Assembly (NCBI RefSeq): GCF_902498195.1
Contig: NZ_CABVIY010000002.1
Location: 744,001 to 808,000 of the forward strand
Length of the DNA stretch: 64,000 bases
Reading direction: 5' to 3'
DNA from: Pseudomonas fluorescens
GTDB taxonomy: Bacteria; Pseudomonadota; Gammaproteobacteria; Pseudomonadales; Pseudomonadaceae
The notes beneath the pieces were generated by a model, which was not told the DNA's origin, did no database searches, and was given only the letters and a program-made list of their open reading frames with translations. Of this stretch, positions 14,836 to 23,499 are shown in pieces. Each line of letters opens with the position of its first letter. The stretch's first letter is position 1. A program made the position numbers and the translations under genes.

Positions 14836-16050
14836 ATGTCCGTCACCGCCATTCCTGCCAGCCCCGCGCCGGATCATCACGCCCAGTTTATCGACCTGCT
14901 GCAAACCAGCCTCGATCAAAACGCCTTCATCAAACTGGTGCTGGCCAAGTACGTCGGCGAGGAAGCAGACCTGCAGCGCATCATCATCAAGCCGGTGGCG
15001 GTCAAGGCGCAGCCTTGCCTGTCCTTCGTCTATCGCTACAAAACCCGCGACATCACCAAGAACCTGCCGCTTGCCGAAGGCGTGGCGAGCATTGCCGGGC
15101 TGTTGCCGGCGATGTTCAAGAATGCGCATTTGTTGTCGCTGACCGACGAAGCCCAGCTCGAATACAGCAAAAAGGGCAAGAGTTCGCTGTTCAAGAGCAA
15201 ACCCCAGCAATTGCGCGAAGTACCGTCCGCCGAGCACAACCGCGAGAAAAACCGTTTCCTCGACCTCAGCCGACCGTTTCTCGCTGACCTGGGCGTGACC
15301 AACAAGCAGCACGAGCTGATCCCGGCGATGTCGCGCAAGTGGAAGCAGATCAACAAGTTCATTGAAGTGTTCAGCCATGCGCTGACGTCATCGCCGCTGG
15401 CGCTGGACAAGCCCGTGCGGGTGGCGGATTTCGGCTCGGGCAAGGGCTACCTGACCTTCGCCATCCACGATTACTTGCGCAATACCCTGAAGGCCGAAGG
15501 CGAAGTGACCGGTGTCGAACTGCGCGAAGACATGGTCACGCTGTGCAACACGGCGGCGGCCAAGCTGGAGCATCCGGGCCTGGTGTTCAAGTGCGGCGAC
15601 GTGCGCACTGTGGCGCCGAGCGAACTGGACGTGATGATCGCGCTGCACGCCTGCGACATCGCCACCGACTACGCGATCCACACCGGCATCCGTTCCGGGG
15701 CGTCGATCATCATGTGTTCGCCGTGCTGCCATAAACAGATTCGCCTGCAAATCCAGAGCCCGGCGCTGCTCAAGCCGATGCTGCAATACGGTCTGCACCT
15801 GGGCCAGCAGGCGGAAATGGTCACCGACAGCTTGCGTGCGCTGTTCCTCGAAGCCTGTGGGTACGAAACCAAGGTGTTCGAGTTCATCTCGCTGGACCAC
15901 ACCAACAAAAACAAGATGATCCTGGCGGTCAAGCGCGCCGAGCCGGTTGATCCGGCTCAGCTGTTGGCGAAGATCCAGGAACTGAAGGATTTCTACCACA
16001 TCAGCGAACATTGCCTGGAAAACCTGCTGCGGGCTGACGGCTACCTCTGA
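14836..16050 (+). CDS. SAM-dependent methyltransferase, class I
   Basis: This 404-residue protein has a 190-residue N-terminal region of unknown fold, then a Rossmann-type methyltransferase domain. SAM-binding motif I is VADFGSGKGYLTFAIHDYL (about residues 196-214), with an acidic residue in TGVELREDMV and CGDVRT as later motifs. A distinctive MCSPCCHKQIR block near residue 300 marks the Methyltransf_32-like (DUF2431/TRM13-like) group, which modifies RNA or proteins. Target unknown. It stands alone between the phage islet and a REP pair. Confidence 0.75.
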   Translation: MSVTAIPASPAPDHHAQFIDLLQTSLDQNAFIKLVLAKYVGEEADLQRIIIKPVAVKAQPCLSFVYRYKTRDITKNLPLAEGVASIAGLLPAMFKNAHLLSLTDEAQLEYSKKGKSSLFKSKPQQLREVPSAEHNREKNRFLDLSRPFLADLGVTNKQHELIPAMSRKWKQINKFIEVFSHALTSSPLALDKPVRVADFGSGKGYLTFAIHDYLRNTLKAEGEVTGVELREDMVTLCNTAAAKLEHPGLVFKCGDVRTVAPSELDVMIALHACDIATDYAIHTGIRSGASIIMCSPCCHKQIRLQIQSPALLKPMLQYGLHLGQQAEMVTDSLRALFLEACGYETKVFEFISLDHTNKNKMILAVKRAEPVDPAQLLAKIQELKDFYHISEHCLENLLRADGYL

Positions 16051-16053
16051 TCT

Positions 16054-16143
16054 TGTGGGAGCGGGCTTGCTCGCGAAGGGGCCATCACATTCAATCTCGT
16101 TGTTGGCGGTCAGTCCGTCTTCGCGAGCAAGCCCGCTCCCACA
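16054..16143. repeat. REP pair (GAGCGGGCTTGCTCGC class), partly coding
   Basis: Inverted copies of TGTGGGAGCGGGCTTGCTCG with a 40-base spacer. Its right half overlaps the 3' end of the EamA-type transporter gene on the minus strand and supplies that protein's last residues. Confidence 0.88.
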
Positions 16144-17015
16144 TTGGCTTTGACCGCTGTCTTGCGCCCCAATATCACGGTCACGATCACCCCGGCCGCG
16201 AACAACCACGTAATCGGCTCGACGTGTTCGCCAAAGAACAACGCTGAAAAAGCGATGGTGAAGAAGATCTGCAGCAACTGGATCTGACTGACCCGCGCAA
16301 TGCCACCCATGGCCAGCCCGGCGTACCAGGCAAAGAAGCCGATGAACTGCGAAAACAGCGAGACGTAGCCGAAGGCCCACCACGTCTTGGCAGAAATCTC
16401 GCCCTGATGTTGCAGCGCCAGGTAGCTCACCGGGCCGATCAACAGCGGCGTCGACAGCACCAATGCCCAGCAGATCACCTGCCAGCCGCCCATCTCCTTG
16501 GCCAACCGGCCGCCTTCGGCATAACCCAGGCCGCCCACGGCAATGGCGCCGAGCATCAACAAATCACCGGCCTGAATGCTGCCGGCACCGCTGATCAGCG
16601 CATAACCGAGCACCAGCGCACTGCCCAGCGCGGCGCAGGCCCAGAAGGCTTTCGATGGCCGTTCGTGGGACAACCAGGCGGCGTACAGCGCCACGCACAG
16701 CGGTTGCAGGCCATTGACCAGGGCGCCGTGGGACGCCGGCAGGGTTTGCATCGCCCAGGCCGACAACACCGGAAAGCCGAGGATCACCCCGGCAATCACC
16801 AGGCTCAAGCCCTTGACCTGTTTCCAGGTCGGCCATCTTTCCCGGCGCCACAGCAGCAGCAACGCCGCCGGCACCGCCGCGAACAACGCCCGCCCCAGGC
16901 CATTGAGCAACGGATGAAGTTCCTGCACGACGATGCGTGTGAAGGGTAGGGTCAGGCTGAAGATGACGACGCCGAGCAGGCCCAGGGCCATGCCGGTGTT
17001 TTCGCGGGAGGACAT
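16110..17015 (-). CDS. DMT-superfamily permease (EamA family)
   Basis: This 301-residue inner-membrane protein has ten hydrophobic segments in two EamA repeats (GLLGVVIFSLTLPFTRIVVQ at the start; ALVLSTPLLIGPVSYLAL in the second half) and the PITWLFAAGVIVTVILG end typical of the family. It would export a metabolite or drug; substrate unknown. The last residues (VGAGLLAKTD) are encoded by the flanking REP arm, so the original C-terminus was probably shorter and lost its stop when the repeat arrived, or the repeat supplied the stop. It is convergent with the methyltransferase gene. Confidence 0.82.
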   Translation of the reverse strand: MSSRENTGMALGLLGVVIFSLTLPFTRIVVQELHPLLNGLGRALFAAVPAALLLLWRRERWPTWKQVKGLSLVIAGVILGFPVLSAWAMQTLPASHGALVNGLQPLCVALYAAWLSHERPSKAFWACAALGSALVLGYALISGAGSIQAGDLLMLGAIAVGGLGYAEGGRLAKEMGGWQVICWALVLSTPLLIGPVSYLALQHQGEISAKTWWAFGYVSLFSQFIGFFAWYAGLAMGGIARVSQIQLLQIFFTIAFSALFFGEHVEPITWLFAAGVIVTVILGRKTAVKANVGAGLLAKTD

Positions 17016-17135
17016 GATGGCAACCAGAATCGAGGGTGATGGGAAGTGCCTTTATCTAGCCATAAACCGTGGGTTTCACGCTGTTACAGATAGGCACAGA
17101 GTTATCCGTAGAGTTGCGAGTAATCCTCGCAACGC

Positions 17136-17228
17136 AGGAGCTGCCGAAGGCTGCGATCTTTTGATCTTGGCTCCTCGACCGATGCAGAAAAGATCAAGAT
17201 CAAAAGATCGCAGCCTTCGGCAGCTCCT
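17136..17228. repeat. Inverted repeat, GAGCTGCCGAAGGCTGCGATC class
   Basis: Arms beginning AGGAGCTGCCGAAGGCTGCG (17136) and its reverse complement (ending 17228) enclose a core with further complementary GATCTT/AAGATC blocks. It occupies much of the 314-base gap between the EamA gene and the DJ-1 gene. I see no gene in the rest of that gap (17016-17135, 17229-17329). Confidence 0.8.
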
Positions 17229-17329
17229 CCAGGTAGTCGGCGTAATAGCCGGCTGTTACCCGACCTTCCGGATAAGGACTACCTTGAATACTCCTGCATG
17301 CCCACGCATTTCCCAGAGGAGTCGTCCCC

Positions 17330-17911
17330 ATGGCTGCCAAAAAAATCCTGATGCTGGTCGGCGATTACGTCGAAGACTATGAAGTGATGGTGCCGTTCCA
17401 GGCGCTGTTGATGGTCGGCCATACGGTACACGCCGTCTGCCCGGACAAAACCGCCGGCCAGACCGTGCGCACCGCCATCCATGACTTCGAAGGCGATCAG
17501 ACCTACAGCGAGAAACCCGGTCACCTGTTTGCCCTGAATTTCGACTTTGCCAAGGTCAAGGCGGCGGACTACGACGCACTGCTGGTGCCGGGCGGACGTG
17601 CGCCGGAGTACCTGCGCCTGAACGAAAAAGTCCTGGAGCTGGTGCGTGATTTCGACAAGGCCGGCAAGCCGATCGCTGCCGTGTGTCACGGTGCGCAATT
17701 GCTGGCGGCGGCCGGGATTCTCGAAGGCCGCGAGTGCAGCGCTTATCCGGCCTGTGCACCTGAAGTGCGCCTGGCCGGCGGTACGTTTATCGATATCCCG
17801 GTGACGGACGGCCATGTTCAAGGCAATCTGGCCACCGCGCCGGCCTGGCCTGCCCACCCGAACTGGCTGGCCGGTTTCCTCGGGCTGCTGGGCACAAAAA
17901 TCACGCTGTAA
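17330..17911 (+). CDS. DJ-1/PfpI-family protein
   Basis: This 193-residue cytoplasmic protein has the PfpI/DJ-1 fold. [15 protein letters not shown] carries the conserved Glu15, and the nucleophile-elbow cysteine is Cys119 in [27 protein letters not shown] and [15 protein letters not shown] are other family blocks. Members act as deglycases, glyoxalase III or peptidases against stress. Which of these applies here is not visible. A good ribosome site (AGAGGAGTC) precedes the ATG. The RHH-domain gene follows 14 bases later on the same strand. Confidence 0.88.
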   Translation: MAAKKILMLVGDYVEDYEVMVPFQALLMVGHTVHAVCPDKTAGQTVRTAIHDFEGDQTYSEKPGHLFALNFDFAKVKAADYDALLVPGGRAPEYLRLNEKVLELVRDFDKAGKPIAAVCHGAQLLAAAGILEGRECSAYPACAPEVRLAGGTFIDIPVTDGHVQGNLATAPAWPAHPNWLAGFLGLLGTKITL

Positions 17912-17925
17912 CGAGGTATCCGTCG

Positions 17926-18231
17926 ATGTGCGAGCTCTACGTCAAGGCCGATCCGATCCTCTACGAGTCACGCTCCCGCTCGCTGCGCATTTGCGGCGTG
18001 GTGACCACCCTGCGCCTGGAGAATCAGTTCTGGGACATCCTCAGTGAAATCGCCGAGGTCGATGGCATGACCACCAACCAGTTGATCGCCAAGCTGTACG
18101 AAGAGGTGATGGACTATCGCGGCGAGGTGGTGAATTTCGCCTCGTTCCTGCGGGTGAGTTGTACGCGGTATCTGAGTCAGCGGCGGGCAGCGGCACCGGA
18201 ATTGTCGGTGGTGCGGGCGGTGGTGAAGTAG
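17926..18231 (+). CDS. Ribbon-helix-helix domain protein
   Basis: This 101-residue protein contains a ribbon-helix-helix DNA-binding segment (SLRICGVVTTLRLENQFWDIL, then IAEVDGMTTNQLIAKLYEEV, residues about 20-62) like the RHH_4 family. A helical, arginine-rich C-terminus (FASFLRVSCTRYLSQRR) follows. It lies 14 bases after the DJ-1-like gene and behind AACGAGG, so the two are likely co-transcribed. It may be a small regulator. No partner toxin gene is adjacent, so a toxin-antitoxin role is not supported. Confidence 0.75.
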   Translation: MCELYVKADPILYESRSRSLRICGVVTTLRLENQFWDILSEIAEVDGMTTNQLIAKLYEEVMDYRGEVVNFASFLRVSCTRYLSQRRAAAPELSVVRAVVK

Positions 18232-18261
18232 GGTGGTTTTTTTAGTGGCCTTGCCGGCCCT

Positions 18262-18325
18262 TTCGCGAGCAAGCCCGCTCCCACAGGGATCACGCTGAAC
18301 CTGTGGGAGCGGGCTTGCCCGCGAA
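18262..18325. repeat. REP pair (GAGCGGGCTTGCTCGC class)
   Basis: TTCGCGAGCAAGCCCGCTCC and an inverted GTGGGAGCGGGCTTGCCCGC with a short spacer, just after the RHH gene. Confidence 0.87.
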
Positions 18326-18406
18326 GAGGCCGGCCCAGGCGACAAAGATCCACGGCTGGTCTTTACTCTGAAGCGCGCAACCTCTCAATCGCCAAGGAGA
18401 AAGAGC

Positions 18407-18751
18407 ATGTCCGGATGGTACGAAGTGAGCAAAAGCAGCAGCGGTCAGTTCAGGTTTGTGCTGAAGGCGGCGAACGCCGAAACCGTATTGACCAGCGAGC
18501 TGTACACCACCCGCGCCGCGGCTGACAAAGGCATCGCGTCAGTCCAGGCCAACAGCCCGCTGGATGAACGCTACGAGAAAAAAACCACCAAGGATGGCCA
18601 TCCTTATTTCAACCTCAAGGCCGGCAACCACGAAGTGATTGGCAGCAGCGAGTCGTACTCCTCACCAGCGGCCATGGAAAAAGGCATCGCCAGTGTGAAG
18701 GCCAACGGACCGACCAAGGTGATCAAGGACAAAACCTTGCCGGTGCTCTGA
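18407..18751 (+). CDS. YegP-family protein (DUF1508, two repeats)
   Basis: This 114-residue protein is built from two copies of the DUF1508 motif: residues 3-50 (YEVSKSSSGQFRFVLKAANAE ... AAADKGIASVQANS) and 55-104 (YEKKTTKDGHPYFNLKAGNH ... AAMEKGIASVKANG). The GIASV(Q/K)AN block is repeated almost exactly. The length and tandem structure match E. coli YegP. The function of the family is unknown. The start lies behind AAGGAGAAAGAGC. It is single and flanked by REP pairs on both sides. Confidence 0.88.
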   Translation: MSGWYEVSKSSSGQFRFVLKAANAETVLTSELYTTRAAADKGIASVQANSPLDERYEKKTTKDGHPYFNLKAGNHEVIGSSESYSSPAAMEKGIASVKANGPTKVIKDKTLPVL

Positions 18752-18768
18752 ACCCGACACAAATCGAA

Positions 18769-18857
18769 TGTGGGAGCGGGCTTGCTCGCGAAAGCGGTCT
18801 GTCAGTCGACTTCATTGTTGCCTGACGCACCGCCTTCGCGAGCAAGCCCGCTCCCAC
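18769..18857. repeat. REP pair (GAGCGGGCTTGCTCGC class)
   Basis: Inverted TGTGGGAGCGGGCTTGCTCG copies between the convergent YegP-like and DapA-like genes. Confidence 0.88.
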
Positions 18858-18881
18858 CGTTGTGTTGAATGCGCCTTGATA

Positions 18882-19769
18882 TCAGCGCAGGGTTTTCAAC
18901 AGGCCTTGCAGCTGAGCAATGCCCGCTTCACCTAGCGGGAACACCGGCAGCCGCGGATCCCCCACCTCCAGCCCGGTTTCTCGCAACCCCGCCTTGATCG
19001 TCGCCGGCAAGCCGCCCTTGAGGATGAAGTCCAGCAGCGGCAGCTGGCGATAGAACAGTTCGCGCGCCTGGCTCAGGTCGTTGGCCAATACCGCTTCATA
19101 CAGATCCAGATTGAGCCGAGGGATCAGGTTCGGCGCGGCTGTGCACCAACCTTTGGCCCCGGCCGCAAACGCTTCCAGCGCCAACGGGTTGCAGCCGTTG
19201 TAGAACGGCACCTGGCCTTCGCCCAGGCGTTGCAGCTGATGCATGCGCTGGATGTCGCCGGTGCTCTCCTTGACCATGGTCACGTTTTCCACGCCCTTGA
19301 CGATGCGCAGGATCAGCTCCACCGACATGTCGGTGCCACTGGTGGCCGGGTTGTTGTAGAGCATGATCGGCACGCCGATGCTGTCGCCGATGGCGCGGTA
19401 GTGGGCGAGGATTTCCGCTTCGCTGAGTTTCCAGTACGACGTCGGCAGCACCATCACCACGTCGGCGCCATGGGCTTGGGCGAAACGAGCGCGTCGTACC
19501 GCTTTGGCGGTGGTCAGGTCGGACACGCTGACGATGGTCGGCACCCGTTTGGCCACGTGCTGGATGCTGAACTCGGCAACCTGATCCCACTCCGCATCGC
19601 TCAGGTAGGCGCCTTCGCCGGTGCTGCCCAGGGGCGCGATGGCGTGCACGCCGTCGTCGATCAGGCGGTCGATGGAACGCCCGAGCGCGTTGAGGTCCAC
19701 GCCCTCGCCGTTAGCGGTGAACGGGGTGATGGTGTAGCCGATGATGCCGTGAATGTTTGCAGTGGACAT
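18882..19769 (-). CDS. DapA-like aldolase/lyase (DHDPS family)
   Basis: This 295-residue cytoplasmic protein has a dihydrodipicolinate-synthase-type TIM barrel. GSTGEGAYL (residues 49-57), Tyr138 in IMLYNNPATSG and the Schiff-base Lys167 in TMVKESTG are the expected active-site features. It lies 30 bases downstream of a class II aldolase gene and under an XRE-cupin regulator, so it is likely a catabolic keto-acid aldolase or dehydratase rather than the lysine-pathway enzyme. Substrate not visible. Confidence 0.82.
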   Translation of the reverse strand: MSTANIHGIIGYTITPFTANGEGVDLNALGRSIDRLIDDGVHAIAPLGSTGEGAYLSDAEWDQVAEFSIQHVAKRVPTIVSVSDLTTAKAVRRARFAQAHGADVVMVLPTSYWKLSEAEILAHYRAIGDSIGVPIMLYNNPATSGTDMSVELILRIVKGVENVTMVKESTGDIQRMHQLQRLGEGQVPFYNGCNPLALEAFAAGAKGWCTAAPNLIPRLNLDLYEAVLANDLSQARELFYRQLPLLDFILKGGLPATIKAGLRETGLEVGDPRLPVFPLGEAGIAQLQGLLKTLR

Positions 19770-19799
19770 GGGGTCTCTCCGTACAAAAAAGGTCTGGGT

Positions 19800-20582
19800 T
19801 CAGTTCAGGCAATCGGCGTGTTGGCGCAGGTTCTGCCGGGCGTAGTAGTTGAACGCGGCGGCATGGCGCTTGGGCCGGGCGATCCAGTCATGGGCTTCGC
19901 GGCCCAGCTCGGGGATGATCGGCTTGATGGTCCCGGCGCTCATTGCCAGCAGCTGCAATTTGGCGGCGCGTTCGATCAGTTGGGCAATCACGCAGGCTTC
20001 CTCGATGGTGGTGCCGGTGGACAACTGGCCGTGGTGGGAAAGCAGGATCGCCCGCTTGTCGCCCAGGGCGCCGGCAATCAGGTCGCCTTCTTCGTTACCC
20101 ACCGGCACACCTGGCCAGCCTTCGAGAAACGCACAGTCGTCGTAGAGCGGGCAGAGGTCCATGTGGGAAATCTGCAGCGGCACTTCCAGCATCGACAAGG
20201 CCGCGACGTGGGTCGGGTGGGTGTGAATGATGCAGTTCACATCCGGCCGTGCGCGGTAGACCCAGCTGTGGAAACGGTTGGCCGGGTTGGGCATGCCGTG
20301 GCCTTCGAGCACGTCCAGGTCTTCGTTGACCAGCAGCAGGTTGCCCGCGGTGATTTCGTCGAAACCCAGGCCCAGTTGTTGAGTGTAATAGGTGCCCGGC
20401 TGCGGGCCACGGGCGGTGATTTGCCCGGCCAGGCCGGAATCATGGCCATTCTCGAACAGAATGCGGCAGGTCAGGGCCAGCTTTTGCCGGTCGGTCCACG
20501 TATTATCCGCGAGGGTGTTTTGCATCTGGCTGAGCGCTTGCTTGACCAGTTGATCCTTGGGCAGTGCTAATGTCTTGGCCAT
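19800..20582 (-). CDS. Class II aldolase/adducin-domain protein
   Basis: This 260-residue protein carries the class II aldolase fold with the metal-binding HTHPTH block (VNCIIHTHPTHVAAL) and a further histidine in ILLSHHGQLSTG. TCRILFENGHDSGLAGQITAR is the N-terminal family block. The ATG at 20582 is preceded by AAAGAGGACACC; an ATG at 20612 would extend it through the operator region and is unlikely. It is first of two minus-strand genes with the DapA-like enzyme, divergent from an XRE-cupin regulator. The pair probably degrades a hydroxy- or keto-acid. Confidence 0.82.
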   Translation of the reverse strand: MAKTLALPKDQLVKQALSQMQNTLADNTWTDRQKLALTCRILFENGHDSGLAGQITARGPQPGTYYTQQLGLGFDEITAGNLLLVNEDLDVLEGHGMPNPANRFHSWVYRARPDVNCIIHTHPTHVAALSMLEVPLQISHMDLCPLYDDCAFLEGWPGVPVGNEEGDLIAGALGDKRAILLSHHGQLSTGTTIEEACVIAQLIERAAKLQLLAMSAGTIKPIIPELGREAHDWIARPKRHAAAFNYYARQNLRQHADCLN

Positions 20583-20603
20583 ATCGGTGTCCTCTTTGGC
20601 TGG

Positions 20604-20647
20604 GTCATGCATATGACACGAAAGATGCTATATGACACTTTGTGTCA
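20604..20647. promoter_or_regulatory. Operator cluster between the aldolase genes and the XRE-cupin regulator
   Basis: Three related elements are packed into 44 bases: GTCAT-GCAT-ATGAC (20604-20617); direct repeats ATATGACAC at 20611-20619 and 20630-20638, 19 bases apart; and the perfect dyad TGACAC-TTT-GTGTCA (20633-20647). They lie between two divergent starts and are the obvious binding region for the adjacent XRE-cupin regulator. Confidence 0.65.
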
Positions 20648-20693
20648 TGAGCAAGGACAATTCGTCACCTTCTTGATGGATTAATCGCTCAAC

Positions 20694-21236
20694 ATGTCTA
20701 TCCGTTTGAAATTATTGAGAAAAAAACTTGGCGTGACCCTGGAGGCCCTGGCCGAACAATCGGGCATGACCAAGAGCTACCTGTCCAAGGTCGAGCGCGG
20801 CTTGAACACGCCGTCGATTGCGGCCGCGCTGAAACTGGCCAAGGCGTTGAACGTGAAGGTCGAGGAGCTGTTTTCCGAAGACAAGGCCAGCGTCGACAGC
20901 TACAGCCTGGTGCGCAGCCACGAGCGCCAGCCCCTGGGCGCCAGCGGCGACAATCCGGGTTACGCGGTGCTGGCCCATCAGGTCAGCGACCGCAACCTGT
21001 TGCCGTTCATCATCTACCCGCCGACGCAGTTCACCGACAAAGCCTTCAAGGAGCATGTGGGCGAGGAATTTCTGTTCGTCCACGAGGGGCAGGTGGAGGT
21101 GGATTTCCTCAATGAGCGCGTGCTGCTCGGCCGGGGTGATGCGCTGCACTTCAATTCGCAGAAACCGCACCGGATACGCTCGGTGGGTGAGGTGCAGGCG
21201 CAGTTGCTGGTGGTGGTGCACAGCACCGAGGAATGA
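20694..21236 (+). CDS. XRE-family regulator with cupin sensor domain
   Basis: This 180-residue protein has an N-terminal HTH of XRE type at residues 1-60 (LLRKKLGVTLEALAEQSGMT, SYLSKVERGLNTPSIAAALK). A C-terminal cupin domain (EEFLFVHEGQVEVDFLNERV, GRGDALHFNSQKPHRIRSVG, residues about 105-178) probably binds the effector. It is divergent from the class II aldolase/DapA-like pair across a clear operator cluster and is therefore their likely regulator and autoregulator. No good Shine-Dalgarno is seen before the ATG, so a short or leaderless 5' end is possible. Confidence 0.85.
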   Translation: MSIRLKLLRKKLGVTLEALAEQSGMTKSYLSKVERGLNTPSIAAALKLAKALNVKVEELFSEDKASVDSYSLVRSHERQPLGASGDNPGYAVLAHQVSDRNLLPFIIYPPTQFTDKAFKEHVGEEFLFVHEGQVEVDFLNERVLLGRGDALHFNSQKPHRIRSVGEVQAQLLVVVHSTEE

Positions 21237-21254
21237 GCTGACTGGACTGACGCT

Positions 21255-21329
21255 TTCGCGAGCAAGCCCGCTCCCACATTGGGTCTGCGGTGTACACAAA
21301 TCAAATGTGGGAGCGGGCTTGCTCGCGAA
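21255..21329. repeat. REP pair (GAGCGGGCTTGCTCGC class)
   Basis: TTCGCGAGCAAGCCCGCTCC and its inverted copy between the convergent XRE-cupin and DUF4917 genes. Confidence 0.88.
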
Positions 21330-21348
21330 GACGTCAGTTCGAACAACA

Positions 21349-22368
21349 CTAAATTTCGACGGGAACCGATAACTTCGGGCTACCCAACGCGTGGCTCTTC
21401 GAATCAAAAAACCGCAACTCAACCCCGGTCCCCTCAAACACCTTCGCGTAATGCCGCTTCTGGTGCTGGATGAACGCCTGGCTGCGCGGGTAAATCGAGA
21501 TCGCCACCAGCTGCGGTTTCGCCTGGCGCAAGGCATGCACGATATGGCTGTCCTGCTCGCCCAGCGCATGGCCGAAAATGCACAAGCCGTCAGCATGCCC
21601 CAGCAATTGCGCGTAGCAGAACGACAGGTAGTCCGAGCTGCGAATGGTCTTGAGCTTGTCGGCGCTCGGACCTTCGTTGACGAACAGCGGCACGTCGTCG
21701 AGGGTCTTGATCGTGTTGTTGATGGCGAAACTGCCGAGCAACGTGCCCTCGGTCGACATCAACCGGCGTGCCGTGCCGTCCTGGTTGCGCACCAGGTGCA
21801 AGCCACCGTGCAGGTACAGCAAGCGGGTCTTGTCGGCGGCGCTGGCGCTCAGGTCAAAGGCCGGTTCAGCGCCCTGGAACAGGTCGGTGATCGCATCCGG
21901 TCGTTGCTGGATCGCCCAGTGATTGAGCAGGTCGTAGTTGGTGGTGAACACCGTGCGATAACTGGCCAGTTCCCGATTGATCGTGGCCAGGGTCGACGCC
22001 TCGACCAGCCGCCACGGAATGTGTACCGCATGCACCGTGTTGATCAGCGCTTCCTTGATCGCGTAGTAGCGATTGCGCGGCGCGGCGGAGCTGACGGCCA
22101 GGGCCTTGTTGACCCGGCTGGTGGTCTTCAGCGCGCTCAGCGCCTGCTCGAAACTGCGCGTCTGCATGGCCTCGAACACGCTCAGCTCGGACGGGCTCAG
22201 GGGCTTTTCTTCGACGGTGCGGGCGTTTTCGAACAGCGAGTCGTAACCGAAGTCGTCCCACACGGCGCGGCTGGCGCCGTTGCCCACCAGCAGGCCGTCG
22301 AACGCGGCACTGGCGCGCAAGGCGTTCCAGTCTTCAAGGTGGGCGTCGACATCCAGGAAATCGGTCAT
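21349..22368 (-). CDS. DUF4917 protein with SIR2-like fold
   Basis: This protein of 339 residues begins with LLVGNGASRAVWDDFGYDSL, and later shows VFTTNYDLLNHW, LLYLHGGLHLV and LCIFGHALGEQDSHIV. These are the motif order of SIR2-like NAD-binding domains as seen in DUF4917. The frame is open to 22455, but the ATG at 22368 matches the usual family start and leaves space for a promoter facing the divergent LysR gene. SIR2-like domains often degrade NAD in phage defence, yet this one lacks an attached partner domain and stands alone. Function unknown. Confidence 0.75.
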   Translation of the reverse strand: MTDFLDVDAHLEDWNALRASAAFDGLLVGNGASRAVWDDFGYDSLFENARTVEEKPLSPSELSVFEAMQTRSFEQALSALKTTSRVNKALAVSSAAPRNRYYAIKEALINTVHAVHIPWRLVEASTLATINRELASYRTVFTTNYDLLNHWAIQQRPDAITDLFQGAEPAFDLSASAADKTRLLYLHGGLHLVRNQDGTARRLMSTEGTLLGSFAINNTIKTLDDVPLFVNEGPSADKLKTIRSSDYLSFCYAQLLGHADGLCIFGHALGEQDSHIVHALRQAKPQLVAISIYPRSQAFIQHQKRHYAKVFEGTGVELRFFDSKSHALGSPKLSVPVEI

Positions 22369-22499
22369 TGCGATCAAAGTCTCAAAGCAAAAGGTCTGAT
22401 GGGCGGCGACTTTATCACGCCAGGCATCGAGATTTGCCGTCGCGCGGGCGAACAACGCTATGCTGCGCCTTCGTCTGAGCCGACATCGCCGAGTCCCTG

Positions 22500-23408
22500 A
22501 TGCTGCAAAAAAGCCTGATCCGCCGCCTCGACCTGATCACCCTGCAACTCTTCGTTGCCGTGCATGAAGAGGGCACGCTGACCCGTGCCGCCGCGCGCGA
22601 GGCGATCGCGGTGTCGGCGGCGAGCAAGCGTTTGATGGAGCTGGAAGAGGCGTTGGGGATCAGTCTGTTCGTGCGCCAGGCCAAGGGCATGACGTTGACG
22701 CCGGCCGGTGAGACGCTGCTGCATCATGCGCGGCAGATGCTGTTCAACGTCGAGAAAATGGGCCTGGAACTGGGCGAGCACAGTCACGGTGTGCGCGGTT
22801 ATGTGCGGATGCTCGCCAACCTGTCGGCGATCATCCAGTTCCTGCCGGAAGACTTGCGGGACTTTTCCGAGCGCCATCCGCAGGTGAAAACCGACCTTGA
22901 GGAACGGCCCAGTTCCGGGGTGATCCAGGGGGTACTGGATGGCGTGGCCGACCTCGGGATCTGTTCCATCGACAGCGACATCAAAGGCCTGCACAGCGTG
23001 CTCTACCGTCAGGACAAACTGATGGTGCTGATGTTGCCGGATCATCCGTTGGCCAGCCGATCGAGCCTGGCATTTGCCGATACCCTGGACAGCGATTACG
23101 TCGGCCTGCATGCGGCCAGTTCGATCAACATGCGCACCCACGCCGCGGCGCGTCAGGCTGGCCGGGTATTGCGGGTGCGCATCCATGTGCCGGGATTCGA
23201 CGCCATGTGCCGCATGATCCAGGCCAACATGGGCATTGGCGTCCTGCCGCAACGGGCCTATGAATTGTTTGGCCGGGCGCTGGGTTTGCATGCGGTGCCG
23301 TTGACCGATGACTGGTCGGACCGGGCGTTGATTCTGGTGGTGCGCGATGAGGCGTTGTTGTCGCCGGTGAGCCGGATGTTGTTTGAGCATTTGCGTGGGC
23401 AGGTTTGA
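22500..23408 (+). CDS. LysR-family transcriptional regulator
   Basis: This 302-residue protein has the LysR winged HTH at residues 10-68 (LITLQLFVAVHEEGTLTRAA, SAASKRLMELEEALGISLF) and a substrate-binding-type C-terminal domain from residue 90. A transport/CoA-transferase/lyase set follows on the same strand after a REP pair, so it may control that set. The DUF4917 gene is divergent. Effector unknown. Confidence 0.88.
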   Translation: MLQKSLIRRLDLITLQLFVAVHEEGTLTRAAAREAIAVSAASKRLMELEEALGISLFVRQAKGMTLTPAGETLLHHARQMLFNVEKMGLELGEHSHGVRGYVRMLANLSAIIQFLPEDLRDFSERHPQVKTDLEERPSSGVIQGVLDGVADLGICSIDSDIKGLHSVLYRQDKLMVLMLPDHPLASRSSLAFADTLDSDYVGLHAASSINMRTHAAARQAGRVLRVRIHVPGFDAMCRMIQANMGIGVLPQRAYELFGRALGLHAVPLTDDWSDRALILVVRDEALLSPVSRMLFEHLRGQV

Positions 23409-23434
23409 CGTTTTCATTGGCTGGACTGGCCCCT

Positions 23435-23499
23435 TCGCGAGCAAGCCCGCTCCCACCCTTTGAAATGCGTTCCCCTGTGGGAGCGGGCTTGCTCGCGAA
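23435..23499. repeat. REP pair (GAGCGGGCTTGCTCGC class)
   Basis: TTCGCGAGCAAGCCCGCTCC and its inverted copy between the LysR gene and the CoA-transferase gene. Confidence 0.88.
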
